Positions 25,476 to 36,400 of a stretch of 64,000 bases of DNA are shown one piece after another. The notes under the pieces are model-generated. The model had not been told where the DNA came from and did no database searches. It was given only the letters and a program-made list of their open reading frames with translations. Position 1 is the stretch's first letter; the number at the start of each line of letters is the position of its first letter. The DNA comes from Gemmatimonadota bacterium (GTDB lineage: Bacteria > Latescibacterota > UBA2968 > UBA8231), in contig VXML01000017.1 in the NCBI GenBank assembly GCA_009841115.1, positions 1 to 64,000 on the forward strand, in the 5' to 3' direction. The position numbers and the translations under genes are program-made.

Positions 25476-27536
25476 CTAGTACGCCACACCCACCACACCG
25501 TTGGCCACTTCGCGGCCCTTATCGGTGTCCCAATCGAGCTGATAGAGGTACATGCCGGGCGGCACGAGTGCGCCTTCTTCATCGCGCCCATTCCAAGTTT
25601 GGGCAAAACTGCCGCTGCCGGTGTTATTCGCAATTTGGCGCACTATGCGACCGGACAGGTCGTATATCCGCAAGCGGATCTGCCGCAGGCTCTCCAAATC
25701 GCGCAATTCGTATGCGATCGCGACGTGGTCGTTGACGCCGTCGCCGTTGGGCGTAAAGGTCGCTGGCGTGGCCTGCACGCTGCTGATGAGGCCGCCGCCC
25801 ATGGGCGTGCGCACCGATACTACGTCACCACTAAAGCGGAATGTCGCATTGCCCGGAGCGACCTGCTGCTTGAGCTCGGGTTCGGCGCTGTCGTACACCC
25901 AGCTTCTGAAGTCCGCGCCAAAGCGCAAGACCTTGGCGTCGAAAACCACCTCAATCCGCTTCTCATTGTCGCGCGGCCCTACCAAACGATCAAACGAGAC
26001 GATTAGGCGGTCGTCCTCAATCTCGGGCGGGAAGCGGTCGCTGATCTCCTCGCCGTCAATGAGCACAGAATGGACCCGCTCGACCGGGATCTGGGTAAAA
26101 ATCTCCAGCCGGTCAAATCCCAAGTCGCTGGCGCGCAAGACCGGGCGCACCACATAGGTAAAGGTCTCAGCCGCGAAGCTCTGCGTGGCGATCGGCCAGA
26201 TCTCCCCAAGCACCTCTTGGGCCACTGGATCCTCGGAAAACAGCAGGGACATGTCGTCGATGCGCGGAGCCGCGTCGCCGCTGGCGAACAGGATGGCCTC
26301 TAGCTGGAAGTAGCGCGCCGGACTCGGCGAAAGCACGGGCGTACCGTCCTGCCACAAATCCGCTGGCAACTCGACCTGCCGCCGCCCAGCCGCGAACTCA
26401 TAGGGCGCGGACCACGGGCTCCAATTTTCTAGGTCGTAGCCCAATTCCACGTCGTTCCACCGCCGACGGTCGAGCTGGGTCAGGTAGTCGTCGAGGGTCG
26501 ATACTTCGAGGGTCCCGGTTGGGCCGATGGTCCGGTAGATGTTGGGCTGCGGCGTGTTGCCCGTGCGGGTGCGGAGCAAAAGCTGGGTTCCCTCGGGCAC
26601 TTCGCCTTGCCAGCGAATTTTGCTCCAGGCGATCTCGCGGCCAAAATCCATGATCGGGGTGCGGTAGGTCGTCCGAGTCACAAAGCCCTCGCCATAGATT
26701 TCTAACTCGGCGATTTCCCAGTCGCGTTCGGGGTCAAGTGGACGGATGGCAATCCACTTGAGGTCGCGGGTGGGAAAGCGCAAATCCACCACCACGTCGA
26801 GGCTCTCGCGATTGCGCGCCAAGATGTCAAAGGCCGGATCGTTGGGCGCACCCAAGGCCGCGTCGATAACCATGTACCAACGCTTGCCGCGCTGGCTGCG
26901 GTCGAAGTTGCTGTCCCAAAACGGCCCGGTGTGGTCGGCCACGCCGATTTCGTACCACGCCAAGTAATTGTCCTCAAACCCAGGCCGGGGAAAGAAGCGG
27001 ATGCGGTTGATGGGCAACTCGGCCCCCAAGTGCATGACGTTGTTTTTGACCACTCCGGGGTTGTTGCGGCCAGCCAAGCGCGGCGGCTCGGGCACCCGCA
27101 CTAGCATGGCGGTCGTCGGATCGCCGTCGATGAGAAACTGCAAGGGTTGGGAATCGGTTACCAAGTGCGTATGGCCGTAAATGCTGGCCGTGTAAAAGTG
27201 TCCTCGGCGCTCCTTGAGCGACAGCGCCAGATTGTCGTTCGGGTCGATGTACACTGGGCGCAGGCCGCCGTCGGCAAAGTCGATCAACGTATCGACGCCC
27301 GCGGTGTTGAAGCGCACACTAACCTCTTCGGCGACCGCGCCAATGGTCACTTCCTCGACGATGCCGCCGTCGGCGTCGAGCAGCACGTACGCAGTCGTCT
27401 GCTCGGCGACCAGGGCTTGCCAAGAATTGCCGTCCGCGCCGCCGAGGCGGAACTCGCCGCGGCCCCACGCGCTGGCGCTCCAAGCCACAGCCAGCACGGC
27501 GCTCAGCCAAATCATTCGCTCTATTCGATTCAGCAC
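25476..27536 (-). CDS. Secreted galactose-binding/FlgD-tail protein (paralog P1)
   Basis: The 686-residue exported protein starts at a GTG preceded by AAAGGAG. In order it has a signal peptide, an F5/8C-like galactose-binding region (FLIDGDPTT, then LGAELPINRIRFFPRPG and IAELEIYGEGFV), LLLRTRTGNTPQP, a short Tyr/Leu segment, NWSPWSAPY, a second sandwich (ARYFQLEAILF) and a C-terminal FlgD/CHU_C-like Ig domain. That domain starts at FTPNGDGVND (about residue 594) and includes IYDLSGRIVRQ and LVPPGMYLYQL. It ends in VGVAY. Such tails usually mark surface or secreted proteins. It directly precedes barrel A. Confidence 0.75.
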   Translation of the reverse strand: MLNRIERMIWLSAVLAVAWSASAWGRGEFRLGGADGNSWQALVAEQTTAYVLLDADGGIVEEVTIGAVAEEVSVRFNTAGVDTLIDFADGGLRPVYIDPNDNLALSLKERRGHFYTASIYGHTHLVTDSQPLQFLIDGDPTTAMLVRVPEPPRLAGRNNPGVVKNNVMHLGAELPINRIRFFPRPGFEDNYLAWYEIGVADHTGPFWDSNFDRSQRGKRWYMVIDAALGAPNDPAFDILARNRESLDVVVDLRFPTRDLKWIAIRPLDPERDWEIAELEIYGEGFVTRTTYRTPIMDFGREIAWSKIRWQGEVPEGTQLLLRTRTGNTPQPNIYRTIGPTGTLEVSTLDDYLTQLDRRRWNDVELGYDLENWSPWSAPYEFAAGRRQVELPADLWQDGTPVLSPSPARYFQLEAILFASGDAAPRIDDMSLLFSEDPVAQEVLGEIWPIATQSFAAETFTYVVRPVLRASDLGFDRLEIFTQIPVERVHSVLIDGEEISDRFPPEIEDDRLIVSFDRLVGPRDNEKRIEVVFDAKVLRFGADFRSWVYDSAEPELKQQVAPGNATFRFSGDVVSVRTPMGGGLISSVQATPATFTPNGDGVNDHVAIAYELRDLESLRQIRLRIYDLSGRIVRQIANNTGSGSFAQTWNGRDEEGALVPPGMYLYQLDWDTDKGREVANGVVGVAY

Positions 27537-27551
27537 GACGTCTCCTTTCGT

Positions 27552-29600
27552 TCAGTACGCCACGCCCAAGGGCCGCATCGTCTGCCCGCTGCGCGCATCC
27601 CCTTGCACCTCGATCCGTACCAAGTAGATGCCGGGAGCGACGCGCTGGCCCTGTTCGTCTGTGCCGTCCCAATGCACGGCGTCGTACACGCCGTTTTGCC
27701 CCTCGGCATCAAAGAGGCGGCGCACCCGCCGGCCCCCTAAATCCCACAAGTCGATCACAATCCGCGCTTTGCCGATGACCGCCAGCACCTCGAAGTTCAC
27801 GTCGAGGACATCGTTCACGCCGTCCCCATTGGGCGTCAAGACTTCGCTGCCGAGGGCGAAATTGCCGATCAAGCTGCCCTCATTCACCGCGCGGCTCAGC
27901 ACGGTCGTCCCCGATTCGGTCGCCACGTCGCCTTCCGCCAAAAGGGCCGCGTTGCCCGAGGTAATGCCCTGAAAGGCATCCTCCTCTAGCAGCAAGGCGC
28001 GGCCACCAAAGCGGGTGCTAAAGGCCAGCACTCGGCTGGCGAAGTGAATTTTCAGCACGGCATCGTGCTGGTTTATGGCCGGGAAACTCACGGCAAAGCG
28101 CTGGTCGTCAATGGCGGTGATGGCGACCTCGCCTTCAGTTGTGACTCCATCGGTGACTGCAAAAGCGTGGTCAAGCACCTGCTCGCCGCTGGCGTCGATG
28201 ATCTCGATTCGCTCGACGCGGCCCACGCGACTCGGCGTAAACACCTCAAAGCTGTTGAAGCCCTGCACGTAATCGCTCTCCATCTCCGCCCGCACCGCGT
28301 ACACAAAGGGCACGTCTGCAGCAGCCGGCACCTCGCGGGGAAAGATCTCGCCAACGAGGGCGTCGGCCAGCGGCGGCGCGGAAAACTCGAGCGCGATCTG
28401 CTGGAGAATGTGGCTCGCCTCCAAGTGCTGGCTCTGGAATTCTACGCGGAATTGGAAATAGCGGCTGGGACCGGGCGAGAGAATCTGCGTGCCCGCGGCC
28501 AACTCTTCCAGCGCATAAGGCGAAGTCCACGGACTCCAGTTTGCCAAGTCGTCGCGCACTGAGCCGCGCTCCCAATCGTCGCCCTGACGCCCGCGCTCGG
28601 GCAGCTTTAAGTACTCCTTGCGCAGCAGCGGCTCGTCCGGATTGTCCACGGACGACGGGATCTCAGGGGCGTCTTGCAGGGCCACCTGCTTGCGGGTGTA
28701 CGCCAAGGGACTGGGGTCGTGGCCGCTGCGGGTGCGCAACTGCATGTCGGCCAGGTCCGCAGCGCCTACTTGCTGCTGCAAAGTGCGGATGAGGCCCCAA
28801 TTGGCCGGGCTGCCCATGTCGATGATCGGCGATATGTAGCGCGCCGTCGGAAAAAATCCCTCACCAAAGACCTGGAGCTTTTCGATCTCAAAGGGAATGG
28901 CCGACGTGGCCCGCAGGCGGATGAAGCGAATGTAGCGCGGCGGATCGATGAGCACTTCGGTGATCCGGTCGCTGTTGTCATTGCGCACGACATAAGTCTC
29001 CCAGATCGGGTTGCCCGAGCTGGTCAGCACCAAGCCGTCGTTGATCTCTACTTCAAAGTTTTTCAAAAAGTCGTTTTGAAAGGGGGTGCCGGGCGAGGGA
29101 AAGATCGTGTTGCGCGGAAAAAAGCGCAGCCGGTTGACCCCAAAGCGCGCGCCTAAGTCGAGAATGAGCTGGGTCCCCAAGATGTCGTCTTCTTTGCGCT
29201 CGAATGCCTGCCCGGTCGGGTCGACCGCGAGCATGTCCTCGAAAATCACCTGGAGTTGCAAAGCGGTCAGGTCGAAGACGGTCGGTGCGCGCAACGAGCC
29301 ACCTCGACCCAGCACCTCTGCGGCCAAATTCTGCTCGGCACCCACTCGCCGCGGCAGAATGCTGCCCGGAAAATCCGCGCTTCTAAACTCGATCAAATCG
29401 GCCGGCGCATAGCCTATTTCGGTGACGTTGGGGTCGAGAAAGGAGCGGTGCTCGGGCTGGATCGTCGAAATGCCCTCGTCCCCTTCGACCCGCCCGGTCC
29501 ACGAGATTTGCCCGTCCTGTCCGATGAGTAGGACTTGTCGGGCCGCTAGTGGCTGCACCAAGCACGCAGTTAGAACCCCAATCAGCAACGCGGCTCTCAT
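27552..29600 (-). CDS. Secreted galactose-binding/FlgD-tail protein (paralog P2)
   Basis: The 682-residue exported protein has the same plan as P1. After the signal peptide come LDLGARFGVNRLRFFPRN, LQVFGEGFFPTARYISPI, MQLRTRSGHDPSPLAYTRK, EYLKLPERGRQGDD, NWSPWTSPYAL and SRYFQFRVEFQ. The FlgD-like domain opens with LTPNGDGVND near residue 588 and closes with LGVAY. The first DGDPTT-type loop is not obvious here. It overlaps the start region of the TPR lipoprotein gene upstream by 4 bases (ATGA type) and is followed by P1 after 15 bases, so these genes are one transcript. Confidence 0.75.
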   Translation of the reverse strand: MRAALLIGVLTACLVQPLAARQVLLIGQDGQISWTGRVEGDEGISTIQPEHRSFLDPNVTEIGYAPADLIEFRSADFPGSILPRRVGAEQNLAAEVLGRGGSLRAPTVFDLTALQLQVIFEDMLAVDPTGQAFERKEDDILGTQLILDLGARFGVNRLRFFPRNTIFPSPGTPFQNDFLKNFEVEINDGLVLTSSGNPIWETYVVRNDNSDRITEVLIDPPRYIRFIRLRATSAIPFEIEKLQVFGEGFFPTARYISPIIDMGSPANWGLIRTLQQQVGAADLADMQLRTRSGHDPSPLAYTRKQVALQDAPEIPSSVDNPDEPLLRKEYLKLPERGRQGDDWERGSVRDDLANWSPWTSPYALEELAAGTQILSPGPSRYFQFRVEFQSQHLEASHILQQIALEFSAPPLADALVGEIFPREVPAAADVPFVYAVRAEMESDYVQGFNSFEVFTPSRVGRVERIEIIDASGEQVLDHAFAVTDGVTTEGEVAITAIDDQRFAVSFPAINQHDAVLKIHFASRVLAFSTRFGGRALLLEEDAFQGITSGNAALLAEGDVATESGTTVLSRAVNEGSLIGNFALGSEVLTPNGDGVNDVLDVNFEVLAVIGKARIVIDLWDLGGRRVRRLFDAEGQNGVYDAVHWDGTDEQGQRVAPGIYLVRIEVQGDARSGQTMRPLGVAY

Positions 29601-30664
29601 GGTATTTCCCCCGACAATTGTTTCAGCAACACGTCCCTCTCGGTTTGCACGCGCGCAGCGACTTTGGCGCGCTGCTCTTGGCGCTGGTACTGGGCAAACG
29701 CTTCCCGTGCGGCCTCTTCCTCGCCCAGCAACCCGTGAAGCTTGCTCAGGAAGAAATGCACCCGGTAGTCGTCTGGGGTGGTCTCAGCTAGCTTAGCGAC
29801 ACAAGTGAGGGCCTCTTGGTAGCGCCCCTGCCAGAACAGCAGCTTGCCCAGCCCCCACAAGTCGGCGCTTGAACCGGGATTTTCTACTAGCGCGGCCTCG
29901 AGCTGCCCTTCTGCCTTTTTCATGGCTTCCTCCCCGACCAGTCCTTGCTGCCGCCACCAGCCCTCTGCCCTAGCGCTGCCCAGTTCGCCGCTGCGGCGGT
30001 CCAGCTCAATGAGAAGATTCGCCAGCCCCAAGGCCGCTTGCCGCTCATAGGGCTTTTGCGCCAACAGTTCGACGTAGGCTGCAATCGCTGGTTCGGGCCG
30101 GCCTTCGGCCTCGTAAATGCGCGCTAGCTGGTACCGGGCCCGGCTGCTGTCGGGACGCAGCACCAGCAAGTCGCCGTAGGACTGGGCTGCACTCTGCAAG
30201 TCGCCGCTCAAGCTCTGCGCGTCGCCTAGGCGACCGAGCAATACGGCGGGATCGCCCCCTCGATTGAGCAGGGTCCGGTAGAGGCTGACGGCTGCGGCTG
30301 GTTGCCCGGCTGCTATATAGCGAGCCGCCAGCAACTCCTGCGCTCGACTTTCTCCGGGCCAGCGCACCAACAGCTCGCGGTACGCGGCAATGGCCTTGCC
30401 GTGCTCGTCCTTTTCGCCATAGAGCGCGCCGAGCGCGTAATAAGCGGCGGGAGAATCGACCCCTGCCGCGACCGCACTCCGGTACTCGCGCAGGGCGTTG
30501 GCCGTCATGCCCTGCTCTTGGTATGCGTGGCCCGCCCAGTAGTGCTGTTCCCCTTTTGACCTACTATCGCACGCATGGAGACCAATAGTGAGCGCGATCA
30601 GGACCACCCACGGTCGCCGGGCCAATATAGTAGTCCTGAATGACTTGAACGATTCGATGTGCAT
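29597..30664 (-). CDS. TPR lipoprotein
   Basis: The 355-residue protein has a signal peptide ending in a lipobox (IGLHAC), so Cys is likely lipidated and the protein anchored in the envelope. Multiple tetratricopeptide units follow, for example NALREYRSAVAAGVDSPAAYYALGALY and EAALVENPGSSADLWGLGKLL. TPR lipoproteins often scaffold outer-membrane assembly or surface complexes. Translational coupling to P2 (4-base overlap) supports a role with the FlgD-tail proteins. The start is ATG 30664. Confidence 0.8.
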   Translation of the reverse strand: MHIESFKSFRTTILARRPWVVLIALTIGLHACDSRSKGEQHYWAGHAYQEQGMTANALREYRSAVAAGVDSPAAYYALGALYGEKDEHGKAIAAYRELLVRWPGESRAQELLAARYIAAGQPAAAVSLYRTLLNRGGDPAVLLGRLGDAQSLSGDLQSAAQSYGDLLVLRPDSSRARYQLARIYEAEGRPEPAIAAYVELLAQKPYERQAALGLANLLIELDRRSGELGSARAEGWWRQQGLVGEEAMKKAEGQLEAALVENPGSSADLWGLGKLLFWQGRYQEALTCVAKLAETTPDDYRVHFFLSKLHGLLGEEEAAREAFAQYQRQEQRAKVAARVQTERDVLLKQLSGEIP

Positions 30665-30683
30665 ATCGTCTTGTTTCTACTAT

Positions 30684-30720
30684 TCTGCGTCCATCTGCGT
30701 CCATCTGCGTCCATCTGCGG
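30684..30720 (+). repeat. Short tandem repeat (tctgcgtcca) x3.7
   Basis: Three perfect 10-base units and a partial fourth fill the gap between the barrel B stop and the TPR lipoprotein start. I recall similar tctgcgtcca strings between genes in many uncultured bacterial genomes. No coding or known regulatory role is visible. Confidence 0.9.
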
Positions 30721-30722
30721 AT

Positions 30723-33386
30723 CTAATTCAGCCCCGCGTAAATCGTCACAAAAGATTCGTTGGTCGTCCGCGCCTCCTGCCCGGTAAATTGCTTGCGCTC
30801 CACTTTCGTGCCGACCAAAGCGCGGAGCTTATAGCCAAGGTAGTTGGATTCATTGCTAAACTGGACGGCTACAGTCACCGCGTCGAAGTCGTTGGCATCG
30901 GCGTCGAAATCGTTGAAGATCGCGTACTCCACCCCGGCCTGGAGCTTGGTCACCTGCAATACCTGCGTCTCCACCAAGCCCGAAAACAGCTCCATCAGAC
31001 TGGTGTGGCTGTTGAGCGACAGCAAGCTGCGGCTCTGCTTGCGGAACTCGCTCTTCCAGCGCGGCTCCAACGACCACGCCCCGAGCTGGAGGCGGTAGCT
31101 CGCTTTGTTGATCAGGCCAAAGAAGAAGTCAGAAGGTGCCAAGCCGTATTGCTCCCGCTGGGCCTTTTCCATCTGCTGCTCGAAGTGGAGCCAGTGCATC
31201 TTGGTGGTCAAAAAGAGCGCCGCCACCTGTAAATTGTGGCCGACAAAGAGCTGATTGACCCAAGTATCGCGCGCCAACAGCGGATCCTCGACCTTGGTCA
31301 GCTCGCCGCCGCGCAGCGTATTGTCCGGCGCCCACTGCAACAGCGGGTTGGGGATATCGTCCTGGACCAACTTGCTCATCTCGAATACCCGCAAGCGGCC
31401 CAGCCTCGGCTCATTGCGCTCGTAGGTGAACATCAGGTAGTTGCTCTCATTTTTGCGCGCCGAGGAAATCAGCCCCTCGCGCAGCGCACCCACCACCAAG
31501 CGCGCCCGCGGCGTGATATCGGCCCCGAGGTGGACATTGAATCCCCGGTGATCCCGGCGATACGGATAATCCGGCTCCTCGTCGTTTTCGTATTGATCGA
31601 CCCAAAAGTTGTTGTTCATATCGACGCCAAAGAGAAACTCGGGCCGATCGACGTAAAACCGCAGAAAGGCCTCCTCGTAATCCGGCTCGGTATTCGAGCG
31701 CACGAACGTGTCGTTTTGGTTGAAGTCGGGCACGAAGTCGTTGTTTTGATCCCAGCCCGGAAAGACCTGCTGATCGCCGCTGAGAAAGTCGAAGCGCACG
31801 TTGTCCGGGAATTTGTCCTGATCGTCGTTGTCATCGACCAAATCGACCAAACTGCGCTCGTTGTCGTAGTCAAATTCCCCGGTGCCCGAGGTGATAAAGG
31901 TCTGAGTGTTGTAGCGCGGGTCCATGCTGTAAAACTCGCCGAAGGCGAAATAGGGCGCGGCCTTCTTGGACACGTTGACCATCCAAGCGGGTGCCGACCG
32001 CCGGCCGCCGATCCCAGAAAACGCCTCGTGGGTTTCCGTTAGCACGTTGGGGTACTTCCGATAACTCCAACTCAGATCGTATTCGCCGTACAAGTCAAAG
32101 CCCCGCAGATCCTGCAACTCGACGCTGCCACCAAAGATGTGGGTCGCCGTCGGCAGGCCGTACTCAAAGCGGATGGTCTGCAAGTTGGTGATGTCTTGGA
32201 CATTGCCCTCGGCCTGCGCGACGAGCAGCAAAACCTCCTGGCCATCGAGATTGATCTGGCGGTCCGAGGTCATCCAGACCTGATAGTCGTTGCCCAGCGT
32301 CAGCAGGAATTCGACCTTGGCGATTTCGTCCTTGGCAAAACGGGCCCGATCAACAAAGTCTGGACTGTCAAAATCGTACACCAGCCGCATCTCCTCTGGC
32401 CCGTTGGCAGCGACAAAACCCTGCTGCAAGAAGCCACCCTCGATGATCGGCTCAAAGCCAATGGCTTTGCCCGATTCCTCCGAGCCATCGCGATAGGTGA
32501 TCTGCACGTCCGACGCATCGGGGAAAAAGGCCGCACCGCCCACGCCGTCTTCGGGCGAGTCATCGCGCAGCACGAGCTTGACGAGCGAGATGGTTTTGTT
32601 CTGCCCGATGGTCAGCGAGCCAGCGAATGGATTGCCGGCCTGCTTGTCGAGCAAGGTGTGCGACTGGTGGGCATTGGCCGTGTGCAGCGCGACTTCGGCA
32701 AAGTCGCCGAGCTGGGCCCCCAACCGTCCACCTGCCAAGATGGTGTTGTTCGTCCGCAGCACCTCGCGGTCCCCGGTCGAGCCGCCGCCGGGATTGCTCA
32801 GCCGCGAAAACAAAAAGGTCGCTTCGTAGCGGTCAGTAGCCAGATCGAACTGCACGCCGTCCATGCGGGCCTTGGCAAACACCATCGGCGACAGCACCGA
32901 GCGCAGGCGGCTGCTCGCCGTCAAGGTGTAGAAGTACTGGCCCTTGTTGTCTTGCGCCACCACGACTTCGGAAAACCAACTCTGGAAGCGGGAGGACTTG
33001 AACAGCACGTTGCCAAACTGCTGGGGCTTGCTCTGCGAGTTGTTGAAAATCAGCCAGCCGCGCGTGAGGAAATTGCCGTACAGATCGTAGAAGTAATCGC
33101 CCTCCAAAGTCGTTTCCACATAGCGCTCATAAGGATTGCGTGCATAGTTGGTGTATTCCCACTGCCGCCAATGATACTCGCTGTACAGCTCCTGCGGCAC
33201 GTACCAGCGGCGCACGGCCGGATCGAGCGCGTTCAGGGCCACTCCGGGGCCTTGGGGCGCAAGACTAGTCTGGTCGCCGAGCTGCAAGCCCAAGCGCGTC
33301 CCGTACTGGCCCTGCGCAACAGCCGGCGCACCGACCGCGCTCCACAACATTAGGAGACCGCAATAAATACCGGTCTTTGGTCTCAC
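30723..33386 (-). CDS. Large predicted outer-membrane beta-barrel protein (barrel paralog B)
   Basis: The 887-residue paralog of the proteins at 22743 and 62992 shares DYFYDLYGNFLTRGWLIFN, DNDDQDKFPD, DQNNDFVPDFNQND, RPEFLFGVDMNNNFWVDQYE, SDFFFGLINKASYR and a closing TIYAGLN strand. I choose GTG 33386 because AAAGGAGG lies just upstream and a signal peptide follows (YCGLLMLWSAVGAPAVAQ). An upstream extension would run through a palindromic repeat. The acidic Asp/Asn loops suggest calcium binding. It follows the FlgD-tail protein P3, with a long inverted repeat in between. Confidence 0.72.
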   Translation of the reverse strand: MRPKTGIYCGLLMLWSAVGAPAVAQGQYGTRLGLQLGDQTSLAPQGPGVALNALDPAVRRWYVPQELYSEYHWRQWEYTNYARNPYERYVETTLEGDYFYDLYGNFLTRGWLIFNNSQSKPQQFGNVLFKSSRFQSWFSEVVVAQDNKGQYFYTLTASSRLRSVLSPMVFAKARMDGVQFDLATDRYEATFLFSRLSNPGGGSTGDREVLRTNNTILAGGRLGAQLGDFAEVALHTANAHQSHTLLDKQAGNPFAGSLTIGQNKTISLVKLVLRDDSPEDGVGGAAFFPDASDVQITYRDGSEESGKAIGFEPIIEGGFLQQGFVAANGPEEMRLVYDFDSPDFVDRARFAKDEIAKVEFLLTLGNDYQVWMTSDRQINLDGQEVLLLVAQAEGNVQDITNLQTIRFEYGLPTATHIFGGSVELQDLRGFDLYGEYDLSWSYRKYPNVLTETHEAFSGIGGRRSAPAWMVNVSKKAAPYFAFGEFYSMDPRYNTQTFITSGTGEFDYDNERSLVDLVDDNDDQDKFPDNVRFDFLSGDQQVFPGWDQNNDFVPDFNQNDTFVRSNTEPDYEEAFLRFYVDRPEFLFGVDMNNNFWVDQYENDEEPDYPYRRDHRGFNVHLGADITPRARLVVGALREGLISSARKNESNYLMFTYERNEPRLGRLRVFEMSKLVQDDIPNPLLQWAPDNTLRGGELTKVEDPLLARDTWVNQLFVGHNLQVAALFLTTKMHWLHFEQQMEKAQREQYGLAPSDFFFGLINKASYRLQLGAWSLEPRWKSEFRKQSRSLLSLNSHTSLMELFSGLVETQVLQVTKLQAGVEYAIFNDFDADANDFDAVTVAVQFSNESNYLGYKLRALVGTKVERKQFTGQEARTTNESFVTIYAGLN

Positions 33387-33399
33387 GACAACCTCCTTT

Positions 33400-33492
33400 A
33401 GTGGCCGGTGATCAGTGGTTAGTGGCCAGTCTCCACCCCGCCCGGATGGGGTTGCGGAGGGACTGACCACTGACCACTAACCACTGGCCACT
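33400..33492. repeat. Long inverted repeat upstream of barrel B
   Basis: Two 32-base arms (33400-33431 and 33461-33492) pair with few mismatches. They are built from agtggtcagtggccagt-like units around a loop that itself contains ccccgcccggatgggg. The left arm starts 4 bases beyond the Shine-Dalgarno of barrel B. The same repeat family lies upstream of barrel C at 62892. It could be a REP-like element or an mRNA hairpin. Confidence 0.85.
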
Positions 33493-33494
33493 TC

Positions 33495-36400
33495 TCAATA
33501 TGCAACGGCTATAAGGCGAGTGCGGGTCGTCCCTCCAACCCCTTCTGCATCCGCCTCTACTGTAATCTGACACAAGTACAACCCCGGCGGCACCACCTGC
33601 CCGGCCTCGTCCTTTCCATCCCACCCAAACTGCTGCGGCCCGCCAGTCGCCAACCCCGCTAGCTCCCGCACCCGCCGTCCGGCCAGCGTGTACAGGTGGA
33701 CGGTCAACGGCCGCGCGGCCTGCACGCGGAACAGAGAAAAACCTATCTCCGCAGTCTCGTTGATCCCGTCGCCATTGGGGGTAAACGGATTAGGCGCGAT
33801 GGCAATATCGTCGATGGTGGCCCGCGCCCCCTGCGCGCCAATCGACAGGCTCTTGGAAGGACTCAGGGCGGTCGCGTCGCCCCCGTCGGCCACCTGCCAA
33901 GGCGTCGCCGGCTGACTCTGCCGCACGGCGACCTGCATCCGCGTCCCTTGCAGGTACACCCGCCCAGCAAAGCGCACGCGCAACAGCCGACCGCGGCCCA
34001 CTATCCATCCCCGCTGACTGCCCAGCCGACCATAGCTCCGCTCGTCGAGGCTGTCGCCAGCCGCGTCAAACGGCACCTGATCGCCCAGCCCGACCACTTT
34101 GCGGAAGTAGCGCACCGGCCCCTGCTCGTCCGCGCTAAGCGCTTCGTAGGCCGCGGCATCTACTTCGGCCAAACTGCCGTCTGCCAGCCGCTGAAAGTAG
34201 CGCACAGCACCCCGCTCGGCATCCGGCAAGAGGCTGTGCGAGGTAAAGGTCAACAGGTTGCGATCCAATCCGGTGGGCACCTCGTCGCCGGGCAGGACCG
34301 ACCGGTAGTACACAGGCGTGAGTACATCGTCCGGCGCGCCCTGCACGGTCTGCGGAAACTCCAACCACAGCGAGTCGCCCTCGGAGTGTACCCCCAGTTC
34401 GTCATCCCACCGCAGCGGCGTACCGGCCAACAACTCGGCCTCGGTGCCCATAGCCGCATCGACGAACTTCAGCGCAAACGACGGCTCTGCGTGCAAGATC
34501 AATTGGTCGAAGCCCGGGCTGCGCACATTGGCCGGCTGCTGCAAAAAGTTGGGCTGCACGTAGAGCGCAAAGGTGTCGAGCACCCCAGCCTCGGCAGTGG
34601 TCGGCCACACCTCGGCCCGCAAATGCTGCGCCACTGGCTGGTGGAACGCGACCGCAATGCGCTGCAGGGCTGCCGCGTTTTCGCCGCTGCTTTTGAGGCG
34701 CGCTTGGATCTGCATGAAGCGCCGCAGGCCCGGCGAAGTAGCCAAGTCTCCAAGCTGTAAGTAGCGCTGGCTCCACGGACTCCAACCCGGCCCCACTACC
34801 ACGGTCGTGTCCGAAGGCCCCTTCAGAAAGCCGGCCAGCGTCCTGTACTCGTCCGCGGTCTTCTGATTGCCAGTTTTGTCGAAATAGCGGATCTGCTGCA
34901 AAAGCTGGTCGCCGGTGCGGGTGCGGATCTCCACATCCGTGCCTGGGGGCGTGTTCGCTTCCCAGTGAACCTCGCCCAAGGCCACCAACCCCGGCAACTC
35001 GATTAGATCCGACTCCAGCACCACCTCGGCCGGCGGCCCTTCAGCGAGCAGCATGAGCTCAGTCTGATACGACCAGAACTGGTTCATGTGGCCGGTACCG
35101 CCCGGGCCGGTGGCCCTAAATCCCGGCGGCACGTGACCGATGGTGACCATGTCGAGGAAGCGAGTCAAAACTGGTGGGTCCTGAATGTCGGCAATGTCGC
35201 GAAAGTTGCCGGTGAAGATATTGCGCTCGCGTTCCTCCGGGCTGATGCGCTGCCACTTGAGATTGCCCTGGGCGTCGCGCTCGCCCGTGGAGGCGCGCAT
35301 GATGTAGCCCCGGCTGCTGCCCACTAAGCGAGTCTGGGCCAAGCGCACAATGCCCCCCACATCTATGGTTAGCACGTTGGCAGTGGGGTTTTTCGGGTTG
35401 CGGATCTGGTGTGAGAATCCAGTGCCGGCGTCGCCGTCGAACGCAAGCAGCGTATTGGTCCCATCGGTCGTCAGCACGTACGAGCCGCCGTTTTCAATCA
35501 GGTTGATGCCCAAGTTGTCGCCCCAGCCGTGCGCTTCGACCTCGGCTAGACGCGGTAGCTCGCGGCGGTAGTAATCCCGTCGCCCCTGGCGCTGCTCTTC
35601 CAGGGCCTGATAGGTGGCTTCGTCCACCGGTTCTTCGCGGCCGGCCACGTCGCGCGCAAAATAGACGATATCCCCGCGCTCCGCTTCCGGCAGGGCCTCC
35701 CACGCCTCTTGATCAATCTGTCCGGCCCGCCCGCCGCGCGTATCCGTGATGACGATGCGGATCGTCTCGATCTTTCGCCCAGTCCACTCGGGCGAGCGGT
35801 GCAAGCTCTCCACGAGCTTTTTGTCGCTGACCACGCCAGTGGCCGGGGACAGTTCGGGGCTGGTGTGCTCGCTCTCGAAGATGTATTCGCGCTGCGTGGT
35901 ATTGGGCGCATCTTGTGGGATGAAGAGCTGGAAGCCGATGCGGCTATTCGGCTCGTGCAACAGCGCGCTCTGCCGGTCCGACAGCAGCATAATAAAGCGC
36001 AGGAAGGGATCTCCCAGCGACTCATCGACGAATTGGAGCTTGAGCCGCTCCACCGGCACCACCCGCCCCAAGTCCACCTCAATCCACCACTGCTCAATGG
36101 GATCGCGCGGGTCGGGCTCCCAGAACGTGGTCGGATCGCCGTCGAGAATGTTGGCCGCGAGCCGCGGATTGGACCCCACCCGGCTGATCCCCGGCCGCAC
36201 CCAATAGTCGAAAACCAACTCGTTGAGCGTATTCCGTATCGGCTCGCCAAACACGTCAAACTGCATGGTGCTGTCGATGGTGCCGATGCGCGGGTCGGGC
36301 TTGCTGATGACGATCGGACGCTTGAATCCGGGATCGTCTAGGACGTTGAAGACCGTCCGCAGCGAATGCGCCCGCACCGAGCCGTCCTCGTGGATGCGTG

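Noticed and set aside
30684-30720. Tandem 10-base units as a CRISPR array
   Set aside because: Units are directly adjacent without spacers and far too short.
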